Source of the DNA: CAZMUD01 sp964569715
GTDB lineage: Bacteria; Chloroflexota; Dehalococcoidia; Dehalococcoidales; UBA2162
NCBI GenBank assembly: GCA_964569715.1
Contig: CAZMUD010000068.1
Span: 1 to 6,000 of the forward strand
Direction: 5' to 3'
Length of the DNA stretch: 6,000 nt
The translations under genes were made by a program, and so were the position numbers. Below the pieces are notes generated by a model. The model ran no database searches. It saw nothing but the letters and a program-made list of their open reading frames with translations, and was not told the DNA's origin. Below, in pieces: positions 1-5,874 of this stretch; the stretch's first letter is position 1, and every line of letters begins with the position of its first letter.

Positions 1-1011
1 GTGTTTATGCTGCTTTTTGTGGCTATTTTTAGCGGCGATACCATTTCAAGTTACCCTATTGGTGTGATTGATGACGACAATACTCCACTGTCGCAAGCCT
101 TCATCGATGAAGCCCTGGCCGAGGTACCAGCACTGGAAGTTTCTAACTATGACAACACTGTTACCGCTATGGAAGACCTCAAGTTCGGTGATTTAACAGC
201 CTATGTTGTCATCCCGCAGGGTTTCGGTGAGCAAATATCCCGGAACTGGCAGGGTGAAGAAGCTGATATTACTCTTCAGATGACCTATGATGAAAGCGAC
301 CTTATGCTATCGGAACAACTCATTTCCATCATGAATGTCGTTACCCGTTCCTTTGCCCGCATTGAGATACCGATAACCATTAATGCTAACCCTATCCATA
401 TAGAGACTGAGATAACCTATGCTGATTTCATGGGGCCTGGAATAATAGTCTTCGGTATTTTGATATTAATACCTACCTCAGCCCGGATAATGGTTCGTGA
501 TAAGGAAAAGGGCTTTCTTGCCCGCCTACTGACCACTCCCACCAAACCCGTGGAGTTTATCCTTGGCTACTCTCTATGCCTGGTTGCTGTCGCCATTGCC
601 CAGATAATCATCTTCATGGTAGGTGCCTGGTCGCTCGGCATGGCTATAGTCGGCAGCCTGTGGCTGGCATTTCTCATCTTTTTCCTCACTAGCCTGTGTA
701 GCATCGGCATCGGCATGGTTGTTGCTTCACTCTCCAAATCTGAAAACCAGGCTGAACCTCTTTGCTGGCTGTTTGCTATGCCGCTGGCGATGCTTTCCGG
801 GTGCTGGTTCTCTATAGAAATGCTGCCTTCATACCTCAGAGCCATAGCTAACGCCTTCCCCTACGCCCATACCATTGGTGCCTCAAGGGCTGTTCTCATT
901 CGGGGGGTTGGGCTGGAAGCAATAAGCAGCGATTTGTTGTTCCTGGTTGGCTGGGCAGTGGTTATTTTTGCCATCGGCGTTATCCTGTTCAGAAGGAGCA
1001 TGCGGAGCTAA
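1..1011 (+). CDS. ABC-2 type transporter permease, 5'-truncated by window edge
   Basis: Membrane subunit of an ABC transporter of the ABC-2 (YhaP/DrrB/NatB-like) family, which moves drugs, lipids or polysaccharides out of the cell with a separate ATPase. The visible 336 residues start inside the first membrane helix (FMLLFVAIF, residues 2-10). A soluble extracytoplasmic domain follows at about 15-140, beginning with the typical 'GVIDDDNTPLS' stretch. Five further helices lie at about 145-163, 186-212, 217-240, 255-275 and 308-330. Between helices, residues 167-188 (DKEKGFLARLLTTPTKP...) match the family's 'E+GTLERLLTTP' cytoplasmic coupling motif. Homologues run about 370-400 residues, so some 30-40 N-terminal residues probably lie outside the window; the GTG at base 1 is most likely an internal Val codon. 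The stop TAA is at 1009-1011. The ATPase partner is presumably upstream. The substrate cannot be read from the sequence. It converges on the minus-strand gene ending at 1061. Confidence 0.9.
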   Translation: MFMLLFVAIFSGDTISSYPIGVIDDDNTPLSQAFIDEALAEVPALEVSNYDNTVTAMEDLKFGDLTAYVVIPQGFGEQISRNWQGEEADITLQMTYDESDLMLSEQLISIMNVVTRSFARIEIPITINANPIHIETEITYADFMGPGIIVFGILILIPTSARIMVRDKEKGFLARLLTTPTKPVEFILGYSLCLVAVAIAQIIIFMVGAWSLGMAIVGSLWLAFLIFFLTSLCSIGIGMVVASLSKSENQAEPLCWLFAMPLAMLSGCWFSIEMLPSYLRAIANAFPYAHTIGASRAVLIRGVGLEAISSDLLFLVGWAVVIFAIGVILFRRSMRS

Positions 1012-1060
1012 ATTTTAATAGCGCTCCTTCGGAAATTAAAATATGCAGAAGGACGCCTAA
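1012..1060. terminator. Convergent intergenic gap with weak hairpins, possible terminator
   Basis: Two mutually exclusive hairpins can form between the convergent genes. One pairs ATTTTAAT (1012-1019) with ATTAAAAT (1035-1042), with TCC-TTC-GGA inside its loop. The other pairs GCG(C)TCCTTC (1021-1030) with GAAGGACGC (1048-1056), leaving one bulged C and a 17-nt loop. Neither is followed by a clear U tract on either strand, so a factor-independent terminator is only a possibility, suggested mainly by position between convergent genes. Confidence 0.25.
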
Positions 1061-2767
1061 TTATCGCCCAGTTATCCACGACCAGAGGGAGTGCCAGGGT
1101 TTCAGCTTAATCAGCCCAATAGGTAGCTCCAACTGAATCTTCTCACTCACTGGAAACGCATTTATCTTATCCACTTCTGCTTTCAAGCGGAATAGCTCCT
1201 CCTGATGGTTATCCCCGGACAATATCTCATCAATGCGGTGCACCATCTCCGAGCCCGCCTTAATCCGCTTCTCCCCTGCCTCAGCCATCCCTCTAGGGAT
1301 GACCCCATATTTTGCTTTCAAGCGGTTGAGGCGCAGAATGGCTTCATAAGCAGTATCTACAATCTGCTGGCGTGTCATCCACTCTGTCTCGTAATTCAGG
1401 GAATACTTCCAGCTTGGTGACAGTAGTGCTTGGCGATGCTCCTTGAGTGTCCGAAACAGGATGCGGTAACCATAGCGCTCTGGCTGCTCGAAGCCAAGAC
1501 TGCCAGGGTCGAGGAAGGGTGATATAGGAGCAATAAAAAGGGAAAGCCTTTTATCTCCCCTGAATCTCTCTAACAAGGAGCCACAGTAGTCAATGGTATC
1601 CATTACCGACTGTGGGGTTTGCCTGGGTAGCCCAATCATAAAGAATACATCCAGTCGCCCGCAGCCAGCATCAAGGGCATCGCTCAGGGTCTGTTCTAGA
1701 GCCTGATTGGAATAGTGTTTGCCAGCAGCTCTCCTTACTTCGGGGTCGTGAGACTCGGGAGAAATCTCCAGGCAAAAGTTAGGCGACGCTAGGCTCATCT
1801 GGCGCAGCAGGTCTCCTGAGGCGGGAGAGAATAGTTCAAGGATGAGTTGATTTTTCAACCTATCCTTCTGAAGCAAGCGCAAAAGCTCATAGGCATAGTC
1901 GTCTCCTGGTTGACACAGGTCGCCCAGAATAAAAATAGGACCCCTGCTGAAACGCCCAATCCGCTTTACATCCCGGGCGACTGCTTCCGGAGAGCGGAAG
2001 ACAGCTTTTTCACGATTATAAAAGTGTCGGAAGGCTGAGGCAGAGCCTCCGCAGACAACGCAATTTTGGGTGCAGCCACGGCAGGTAAGCACAGCCGTGA
2101 TTGGATAGCGAAGCCAGCCCTTAAAGGGAATGTAGCTGGCAAGGTCGCGGTGCCTGATAACAGAGCGTATGATACTATCGTAGTGATTGACCATAACATT
2201 ACTGAGGTCAGTGGGAACATAAGAGAAGGGGTTTTCCTGCATCCTACCCTGGCTATCCCGCCAGACAAGGTTGGGCACTGCTTCAGGTTCCCTTTTGTTC
2301 ACAATGCAATCCATTAGCTGTCGGAAGGGGTCTTCGGTAGAGTCACCTCTCAGCACATAATCTATCTCAGGGTATTGGAGTAGCTCCTGATAGTAATAAG
2401 AGGCTGAAAACCCGCCTACTACCACCTTCGCCTCCGGGTGGTATCTTTTCACGAGCTTCGCTACCTCAATAGCACCATGGGCATGCACCAGCCAGTGCAA
2501 GTCAATACCGAAGACCGGTGCTCTCAGGCGCTTTATCATTGCCTCAGCATTGAAGTTTTTATTATTTAGCATGCGCCCGGCGAGGTTAACAATGCGCGCC
2601 TGATAGCCGGCACGCTCCAGATACTCGGCAATGCTGGCAAAGCCGATAGGATATAGCTCGAAAACGGGGGAGGAAGGAATCAGGTCACTAACCGGACCAT
2701 AAAGGATAGTTTTCTGGCGAAAGTCATACACACTGGGCGGATGAAGCAAAATCAAGTCGGCTGGCAT
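1061..2767 (-). CDS. B12-binding domain/radical SAM protein, resembling the Ta0216 (TIGR04190) family
   Basis: 568-residue cytoplasmic enzyme with a class B layout. Residues 1-150 form a cobalamin-binding Rossmann-like domain: 'LLHPPSVYDFR' at 7-17, 'YPIGFASIAEYLERAGY' at 39-55 and 'VVVGGFSASY' at 115-124. The radical SAM domain starts near 222 with CxxxCxxC at C232, C236 and C239 for the 4Fe-4S cluster, plus an extra C229. It continues with 'ISPESHDPEVRRAAGK' (335-350) and the SAM-contacting 'FFMIGLP' (375-381). Residues 440-568 are a mostly helical C-terminal extension. Members of this superfamily often methylate or rearrange unactivated carbons; no substrate is known to me for this subfamily, and the TIGR04190 match is from memory, not a search. 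An unusual His cluster, DLHWLVHAHG (89-98), sits in the B12 domain. The ATG overlaps the stop of the upstream prenyltransferase gene (TAATG), with a close AGGA, so translation is probably coupled. Confidence 0.88.
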   Translation of the reverse strand: MPADLILLHPPSVYDFRQKTILYGPVSDLIPSSPVFELYPIGFASIAEYLERAGYQARIVNLAGRMLNNKNFNAEAMIKRLRAPVFGIDLHWLVHAHGAIEVAKLVKRYHPEAKVVVGGFSASYYYQELLQYPEIDYVLRGDSTEDPFRQLMDCIVNKREPEAVPNLVWRDSQGRMQENPFSYVPTDLSNVMVNHYDSIIRSVIRHRDLASYIPFKGWLRYPITAVLTCRGCTQNCVVCGGSASAFRHFYNREKAVFRSPEAVARDVKRIGRFSRGPIFILGDLCQPGDDYAYELLRLLQKDRLKNQLILELFSPASGDLLRQMSLASPNFCLEISPESHDPEVRRAAGKHYSNQALEQTLSDALDAGCGRLDVFFMIGLPRQTPQSVMDTIDYCGSLLERFRGDKRLSLFIAPISPFLDPGSLGFEQPERYGYRILFRTLKEHRQALLSPSWKYSLNYETEWMTRQQIVDTAYEAILRLNRLKAKYGVIPRGMAEAGEKRIKAGSEMVHRIDEILSGDNHQEELFRLKAEVDKINAFPVSEKIQLELPIGLIKLKPWHSLWSWITGR

Positions 2768-3672
2768 TATCCTACTTCAAAGACCTTTGCCAGAATATAG
2801 CCGATGCCCAAGAGCAATTGAGTTAAGAGAACAACCAGAACATTGTTAGCCATCGCTGGTAAGAGCTTATCCATGTCTTGAGACTTCAGTGCACCCTGAA
2901 TTGCCTTTATGGCAAAGGGAAGGGTTAGCAAGGCTATTAGAGAGAAGACTGGCATTACCCCTGCCACTACACCGCCGATTATCCACAGGTAAACTACCAC
3001 CGTCAGCACTGAGTAGAGTATGCTTGCCTTTGCCTTTCCCATAGTGATAGGTGAGGTTTTTCTCCCTGCTTTTTTATCGGCTTCCACATCGGGAAACTCA
3101 TTCAACAGGAGCAGGTTATGAACCAGAATGAAAGGGAGTACGGATACTAACGCCACAGACCAAGTGTAGGTAGTAGTCTGGACAAAGTAAGCCCCCATAA
3201 CAGGCAGAGCCCCCATCCCTAACCCGGGAGCCCACTCAGGCCATCTCAGCTTGAGGATAAAGGGTGTATAGAGGAGGATGCATACCGCCGCTACTAGCAG
3301 TAGCGGCAGCAGGAGCCAGCCTCTATCTAGGGTCATCACGAAATAAACACCAATCGGTATGGCTAGTAAGAAAGAAGCCAGCCCGAGCCACAAGACCTGC
3401 CTTGGCTTGAGGGAAGTAGCAGGCAAGATGCCACTACCCCCACTGAAAGGGGTTCTTTTAACCTCAAGGTCTATCCCACTTCTATAGTCAAAGTAGTCGT
3501 TAAGAGTATTGACGCTAATATGAGCTAGGAGTATCCCAGCGAAAGCCAGCACAGCATAGCCAAGATGAAAAGCACCATCATACCAGGCAATGCAGGCGCC
3601 CAGGAACGCCAGCACCACAGAAAGAATCAAGAACTGCGGTCTGGTCTCTAGGAACCATATTTTCAGCTTCAT
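2767..3672 (-). CDS. UbiA-family prenyltransferase, MenA-like
   Basis: 301-residue integral membrane enzyme that transfers a polyprenyl chain from its diphosphate to an aromatic or other acceptor. The first Asp-rich motif is N58-D59-x2-D62-x5-D68 (NDYFDYRSGID), followed by 'TPFSGGSGIL' (74-83), a feature of MenA-like and archaeal-type members. The second motif is D195-x3-D199-x3-G203 (NEFPDVEADKKAGRKT, 191-206). Both bind Mg2+-diphosphate in the family. About nine hydrophobic helices surround them, for example near 12-30, 37-54, 93-112, 118-138, 172-190, 217-238, 241-256 and 272-296. Length is normal. The best functional guess is 1,4-dihydroxy-2-naphthoate prenyltransferase (menaquinone synthesis) or a relative; the acceptor cannot be settled from sequence, so no symbol is given. 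The ATG start is well supported: a perfect AGGAGG lies 4 nt upstream, inside the preceding zinc-finger gene, whose TGA overlaps this ATG (ATGA). The stop overlaps the next gene's ATG. Confidence 0.88.
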   Translation of the reverse strand: MKLKIWFLETRPQFLILSVVLAFLGACIAWYDGAFHLGYAVLAFAGILLAHISVNTLNDYFDYRSGIDLEVKRTPFSGGSGILPATSLKPRQVLWLGLASFLLAIPIGVYFVMTLDRGWLLLPLLLVAAVCILLYTPFILKLRWPEWAPGLGMGALPVMGAYFVQTTTYTWSVALVSVLPFILVHNLLLLNEFPDVEADKKAGRKTSPITMGKAKASILYSVLTVVVYLWIIGGVVAGVMPVFSLIALLTLPFAIKAIQGALKSQDMDKLLPAMANNVLVVLLTQLLLGIGYILAKVFEVG

Positions 3673-3794
3673 TTTTCCTCCTTATGAGCCGTTGCCACAT
3701 GTTTCTGCCAGCATTCCTCATGCACATAAACAGCACATCTAGCACAGTAGTAGATATGGGCTCTAGCTTCCTTTCTACAAACCGGGCAATTCAT
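3669..3794 (-). CDS. 41-residue zinc-finger protein, B-box/double-zinc-like
   Basis: A very short gene, easily missed, reading M-N-C-P-V-C and ending in A-H-K-E-E-K before TGA. Eight candidate zinc ligands are visible: C3, C6, C17, C20, H25, C28, H32 and H37, giving C-x2-C-x10-C-x2-C-x4-H-x2-C-x3-H-x4-H. That spacing resembles B-box or other two-zinc folds more than a plain four-Cys ribbon; this is inference from spacing only. It is probably cytosolic, with no membrane segment. Its TGA overlaps the ATG of the prenyltransferase gene (ATGA), and the AGGAGG of that gene lies within codons 38-40. It begins 3 nt after the stop of the upstream membrane-protein gene. Its own Shine-Dalgarno is weak (AGGCGG about 7 nt upstream), so it probably depends on reinitiation. 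I see no Arg/Lys-rich DNA-binding region; a protein-binding or regulatory role is possible but unproven. Confidence 0.75.
   Translation of the reverse strand: MNCPVCRKEARAHIYYCARCAVYVHEECWQKHVATAHKEEK
3677..3682 (-). promoter_or_regulatory. Shine-Dalgarno of the prenyltransferase gene
   Basis: A perfect AGGAGG on the minus strand, 4 nt before the ATG at 3672. It lies inside the coding region of the zinc-finger gene, so ribosomes finishing that gene pass over it. It fixes the prenyltransferase start and supports coupled translation. Confidence 0.85.
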
Positions 3795-3797
3795 TGG

Positions 3798-3938
3798 CTA
3801 CCGCCTGGCTATTAACAACTGGGCTATGCCGCAACCAAGCACTGCCGAACCCAAGACGATATTCGAGGTTGGTGATGGACACACAAAGCTACTCACCACC
3901 AGCACCCCCAGCACAATTTGAGTAATGGCGAGCTTCAT
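3798..3938 (-). CDS. 46-residue two-helix membrane protein, unknown function
   Basis: A small reading frame not recognised as any named family. It begins M-K-L-A-I-T-Q and holds two hydrophobic segments, about residues 5-19 (ITQIVLGVLVVSSFV) and 27-43 (IVLGSAVLGCGIAQLLI). A short turn with C20, two prolines (P21, P23) and N26 joins them, and the tail is A-R-R. The positive-inside rule suggests a hairpin with both ends in the cytoplasm. The first segment could instead be read as a signal peptide, but no clear cleavage site follows. The ATG is supported by AAGGGAG (3946-3952) with a 7-nt spacer. The stop TAG is 3 nt before the zinc-finger ATG, placing it first in the tightly packed four-gene cluster. 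It may anchor or regulate the prenyltransferase; this is inference from position only. Confidence 0.65.
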   Translation of the reverse strand: MKLAITQIVLGVLVVSSFVCPSPTSNIVLGSAVLGCGIAQLLIARR

Positions 3939-4065
3939 CGCTCATCTCCCTTCACTATTATCCCAGAGCAACTCACACATCTCCCGGCTGCTATCTTATT
4001 CTCACCTTACTACCCACCTCAGCATTGAGAAAGGCTCGTGCTGCCAACTCCACCACAGCCGATTA
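3939..4065 (-). other. secG to small-ORF gap with a 77-nt tRNA-like inverted-repeat block
   Basis: This 127-nt stretch holds no convincing gene. Its main structure, on the minus strand, is a 77-nt block (4061 down to 3985) closed by perfect 6-bp arms CGGCTG/CAGCCG. After the left arm come TG and a 16-nt segment, GTGGAGTTGGCAGCAC, resembling a tRNA D-arm with the GG of the D-loop. The middle contains a CTCA-ATGC-TGAG hairpin. There is no GGTTC-type T-arm and no regular 5-bp/7-nt anticodon arm, so it is not called a tRNA. No good -35/-10 pair was found; GATAAT just before the small gene's Shine-Dalgarno lacks a matching -35. The block could be an RNA structure regulating the downstream genes, a decayed tRNA, or chance. 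Confidence 0.3.
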
Positions 4066-4284
4066 CTAGCTAACTCTGAGGCTTATTATAGCGATAATAA
4101 TAAATAGCACTACCAGGACGATGGTAAGCTGAAATAATGTCTTTTCTACACCTCGTTTGGTCCGAAAGACGGTATCAGCCTGACCAAAGATACCCCCTAG
4201 CCCCCCACCTCGAACCTGAAGCAGGATAGCCAGTACCAAAGCTATAGACAACACAATCTGAGCTACACTGAGGTAGTCTTGCAC
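4066..4284 (-). CDS. secG: Preprotein translocase subunit SecG
   Basis: 72-residue membrane protein, the small non-essential partner of SecY and SecE in the Sec translocon; it assists SecA-driven export. Two helices lie at about 5-22 and 49-68. Between them is the family's glycine-rich loop, 'GGGLGGIFG' (26-34), followed by 'FRTKRGVEKTLFQLT' (40-54), matching the usual SecG 'f.tRrG.ekxLxxlT' pattern. Length is normal for short bacterial SecG. The start is GTG at 4284, one base after the gatB stop (TAA-C-GTG), with AGGGAG 6-7 nt upstream inside the end of gatB. It is therefore in an operon with gatB, most likely transcribed from the promoter at 5787-5815. The next gene starts 127 nt downstream. 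Confidence 0.93.
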   Translation of the reverse strand: MQDYLSVAQIVLSIALVLAILLQVRGGGLGGIFGQADTVFRTKRGVEKTLFQLTIVLVVLFIIIAIISLRVS

Positions 4285-4285
4285 G

Positions 4286-5758
4286 TTATTCTCCCTCTAG
4301 CTTTTTCTTCAGTAATTCGTTCACCAGCTGCGGATTGGCACGACCTCTGGTGGCTTTCATTACCTGCCCGACCAGAAATTTAAGTGCCTGCTCTTTCCCT
4401 GCCTTATAATCTTCCACCGCCACACTGTTATTATTTATTATTACGGTGACCTCCGCTTCAATCGCCGCAGTATCACTGATTTGGCTTAGTCCTCGCCGGG
4501 TAATAATCTCATCGGCGTTCTTACCGGTTTCGAACATTTCCCCGAGCACAGATTTGGCAGTGGCGGCGTTAATAACACTATGCGAACTCAATATTAGCCC
4601 AGAAAGCTGCTCAGGGCTGACTCTTTTCCCGAACTCGTTCATATCGCTGTTGGTAGCATTCATTATACGGCTGACCTCACCCAAAAGCCAGTTACCTACC
4701 TCCTTAGCCCCTTTACCCTGCGGCAGTTTCTTACTCCCCTCAGTTTTCAGACAATCTTCAAAGTAATCAGCCATTGCCCTGGAGCTGGTAAGCAGGTTGG
4801 CGTCATAGAGTGACAGACCATATTCAGCTACAAACCGATTGTGCCTGGCTTCAGGTAACTCAGGCAGTCTTGACCTTATTTCCTCCACCCACTCCTGGTT
4901 TAAGACTAGAGGGGGAAGGTCTGGCTCAGGGAAGTAGCGGTAGTCATGGGCATACTCCTTACTGCGCTGCGAAACAGTTTTACCCTTCTCCTCCACCCAG
5001 CCCCTGGTCTCCTGAACGAGTCTCCTGCCTTCCTCGGCTGCCTTTATCTGTCGTTCAACTTCATATTCCAGAGCCCGGTAGACTGCCTTGAAGCTATTCA
5101 TATTTTTAACCTCAACCTTGGCCATAGACTCCGGGCTGCCCTCGGGACGGATACTGATATTGGCATCACACCTGAAGCTGCCTTCCTCCATATTTGCCGT
5201 GGATACACCCAGGTATTGGAGTATGCTGCGCAGCTTGATAAGGTATTGTCTGGCTTCCTCCGGGGAGCGCAGGTCAGGCTCACCTACAACCTCCATCAGC
5301 GGCACTCCGGAGCGATTGACATCCACCAAGCTGTAAGCTTCCCTATCCGGGGAGGCGTGGTGTAACAGCTTGGCTACATCTTCTTCAAGGTGCACATTGG
5401 TTATGCCTATCCTTTTCTTTTCACCATTAGCCTCAATGGTGAGCCAGCCGTGATGTCCAATAGGGGCATCAGACTGCGAAATCTGGTAGCCCTTCATCAG
5501 GTCAGGGTAGGGGTAGTTCTTGCGGTCAAACCTAGTATATTCGGAGATGGCGCAGTTTAAGGCCAGGGCAGTCATTATCGTATACTCCACGGCTTGCTGA
5601 TTGATGCTGGGTAGAACGCCGGGCATACCCAGGCATACCGGACAGACATGGGTGTTGGGTGGGGTGTTGGCATAGTCAGCACTGCAGCGACAGAACATCT
5701 TGCTCCTGGTCTGTAGCTGGGCGTGTACTTCCAGCCCGATGATAGTCCCATAGTTCAT
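4286..5758 (-). CDS. gatB: Aspartyl/glutamyl-tRNA(Asn/Gln) amidotransferase subunit B
   Basis: 490-residue subunit of GatCAB, which converts Glu-tRNA(Gln) to Gln-tRNA(Gln), and often Asp-tRNA(Asn) to Asn-tRNA(Asn), in bacteria lacking the direct synthetases. GatB binds the tRNA and activates the misacylated residue with ATP; GatA supplies ammonia. Visible motifs: N-terminal 'IGLEVHAQL' (7-15); zinc-site cysteines C23, C25, C39 and C42 (FCRC...VCPVCLG); the family signature 'DRKNYPYPDLMKGYQISQ' (78-95); 'HLEED' (123-127); 'NRSGVPLMEVVGEPD' (148-162); 'MEEGSFRCDANISIRP' (190-205); 'KEYAHDYRYFPEPDLPP' (267-283). A C-terminal GatB/YqeY tail ends 'GQVMKATRGRANP' (464-476). Length is typical. The ATG at 5758 is chosen over an in-frame TTG at 5815: GGTGAG stands 7 nt before the ATG, the N-terminus then fits the family, and the TTG is part of the -35 box. 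gatA and gatC are not in the window. Confidence 0.96.
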   Translation of the reverse strand: MNYGTIIGLEVHAQLQTRSKMFCRCSADYANTPPNTHVCPVCLGMPGVLPSINQQAVEYTIMTALALNCAISEYTRFDRKNYPYPDLMKGYQISQSDAPIGHHGWLTIEANGEKKRIGITNVHLEEDVAKLLHHASPDREAYSLVDVNRSGVPLMEVVGEPDLRSPEEARQYLIKLRSILQYLGVSTANMEEGSFRCDANISIRPEGSPESMAKVEVKNMNSFKAVYRALEYEVERQIKAAEEGRRLVQETRGWVEEKGKTVSQRSKEYAHDYRYFPEPDLPPLVLNQEWVEEIRSRLPELPEARHNRFVAEYGLSLYDANLLTSSRAMADYFEDCLKTEGSKKLPQGKGAKEVGNWLLGEVSRIMNATNSDMNEFGKRVSPEQLSGLILSSHSVINAATAKSVLGEMFETGKNADEIITRRGLSQISDTAAIEAEVTVIINNNSVAVEDYKAGKEQALKFLVGQVMKATRGRANPQLVNELLKKKLEGE

Positions 5759-5765
5759 AACCTGT

Positions 5766-5771
5766 CTCACC
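5766..5771 (-). promoter_or_regulatory. Shine-Dalgarno of gatB
   Basis: GGTGAG on the minus strand with a 7-nt spacer to the ATG at 5758. It decides the gatB start against the upstream in-frame TTG, which has no such site. Confidence 0.7.
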
Positions 5772-5786
5772 CTTAGCAGCCCATTT

Positions 5787-5815
5787 AGTATAGCAATAAT
5801 GTGGCTGACTGACAA
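5787..5815 (-). promoter_or_regulatory. Sigma70-type promoter of gatB (and downstream genes)
   Basis: On the minus strand, the -35 box TTGTCA (5815-5810, 5 of 6 to consensus) and the -10 box TATACT (5792-5787, 5 of 6) are separated by exactly 17 bp. TGC precedes the -10, giving an extended -10 TGn. Transcription should start near 5780, leaving a leader of about 20 nt that carries the GGTGAG ribosome site. Likely drives gatB-secG, and perhaps the four genes beyond. Confidence 0.8.
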
Positions 5816-5874
5816 GGAAGATATTCTGTTTTATCTACCTCACCCCCTTAATATTTAAGAACCCTCCCCATTTA

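Noticed and set aside
1966..2268. 100-residue minus-strand open frame
   Set aside because: Out of frame inside the radical SAM gene, overlapping its CxxxCxxC region; only a frame shadow.
2474..2503. Classical DxHxxG cobalamin lower-ligand motif
   Set aside because: DLHWLV has D-x-H but lacks the Gly and lies at a later strand than the methionine-synthase-type motif.
3985..4061. A functional tRNA gene on the minus strand
   Set aside because: Closing stem and D-arm fit, but there is no GTTC-type T-arm and no regular anticodon arm, so it was described only as a tRNA-like block.
3925..4107. 60-residue plus-strand open frame across the secG gap
   Set aside because: Antisense to the secG end and the start of the 46-residue gene, low-complexity Ser/His/Leu composition, and no Shine-Dalgarno.
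4946..5365. 139-residue plus-strand open frame
   Set aside because: Lies wholly antisense to gatB, whose protein motifs are unmistakable; composition is shadow-like and no ribosome site or family resemblance is seen.
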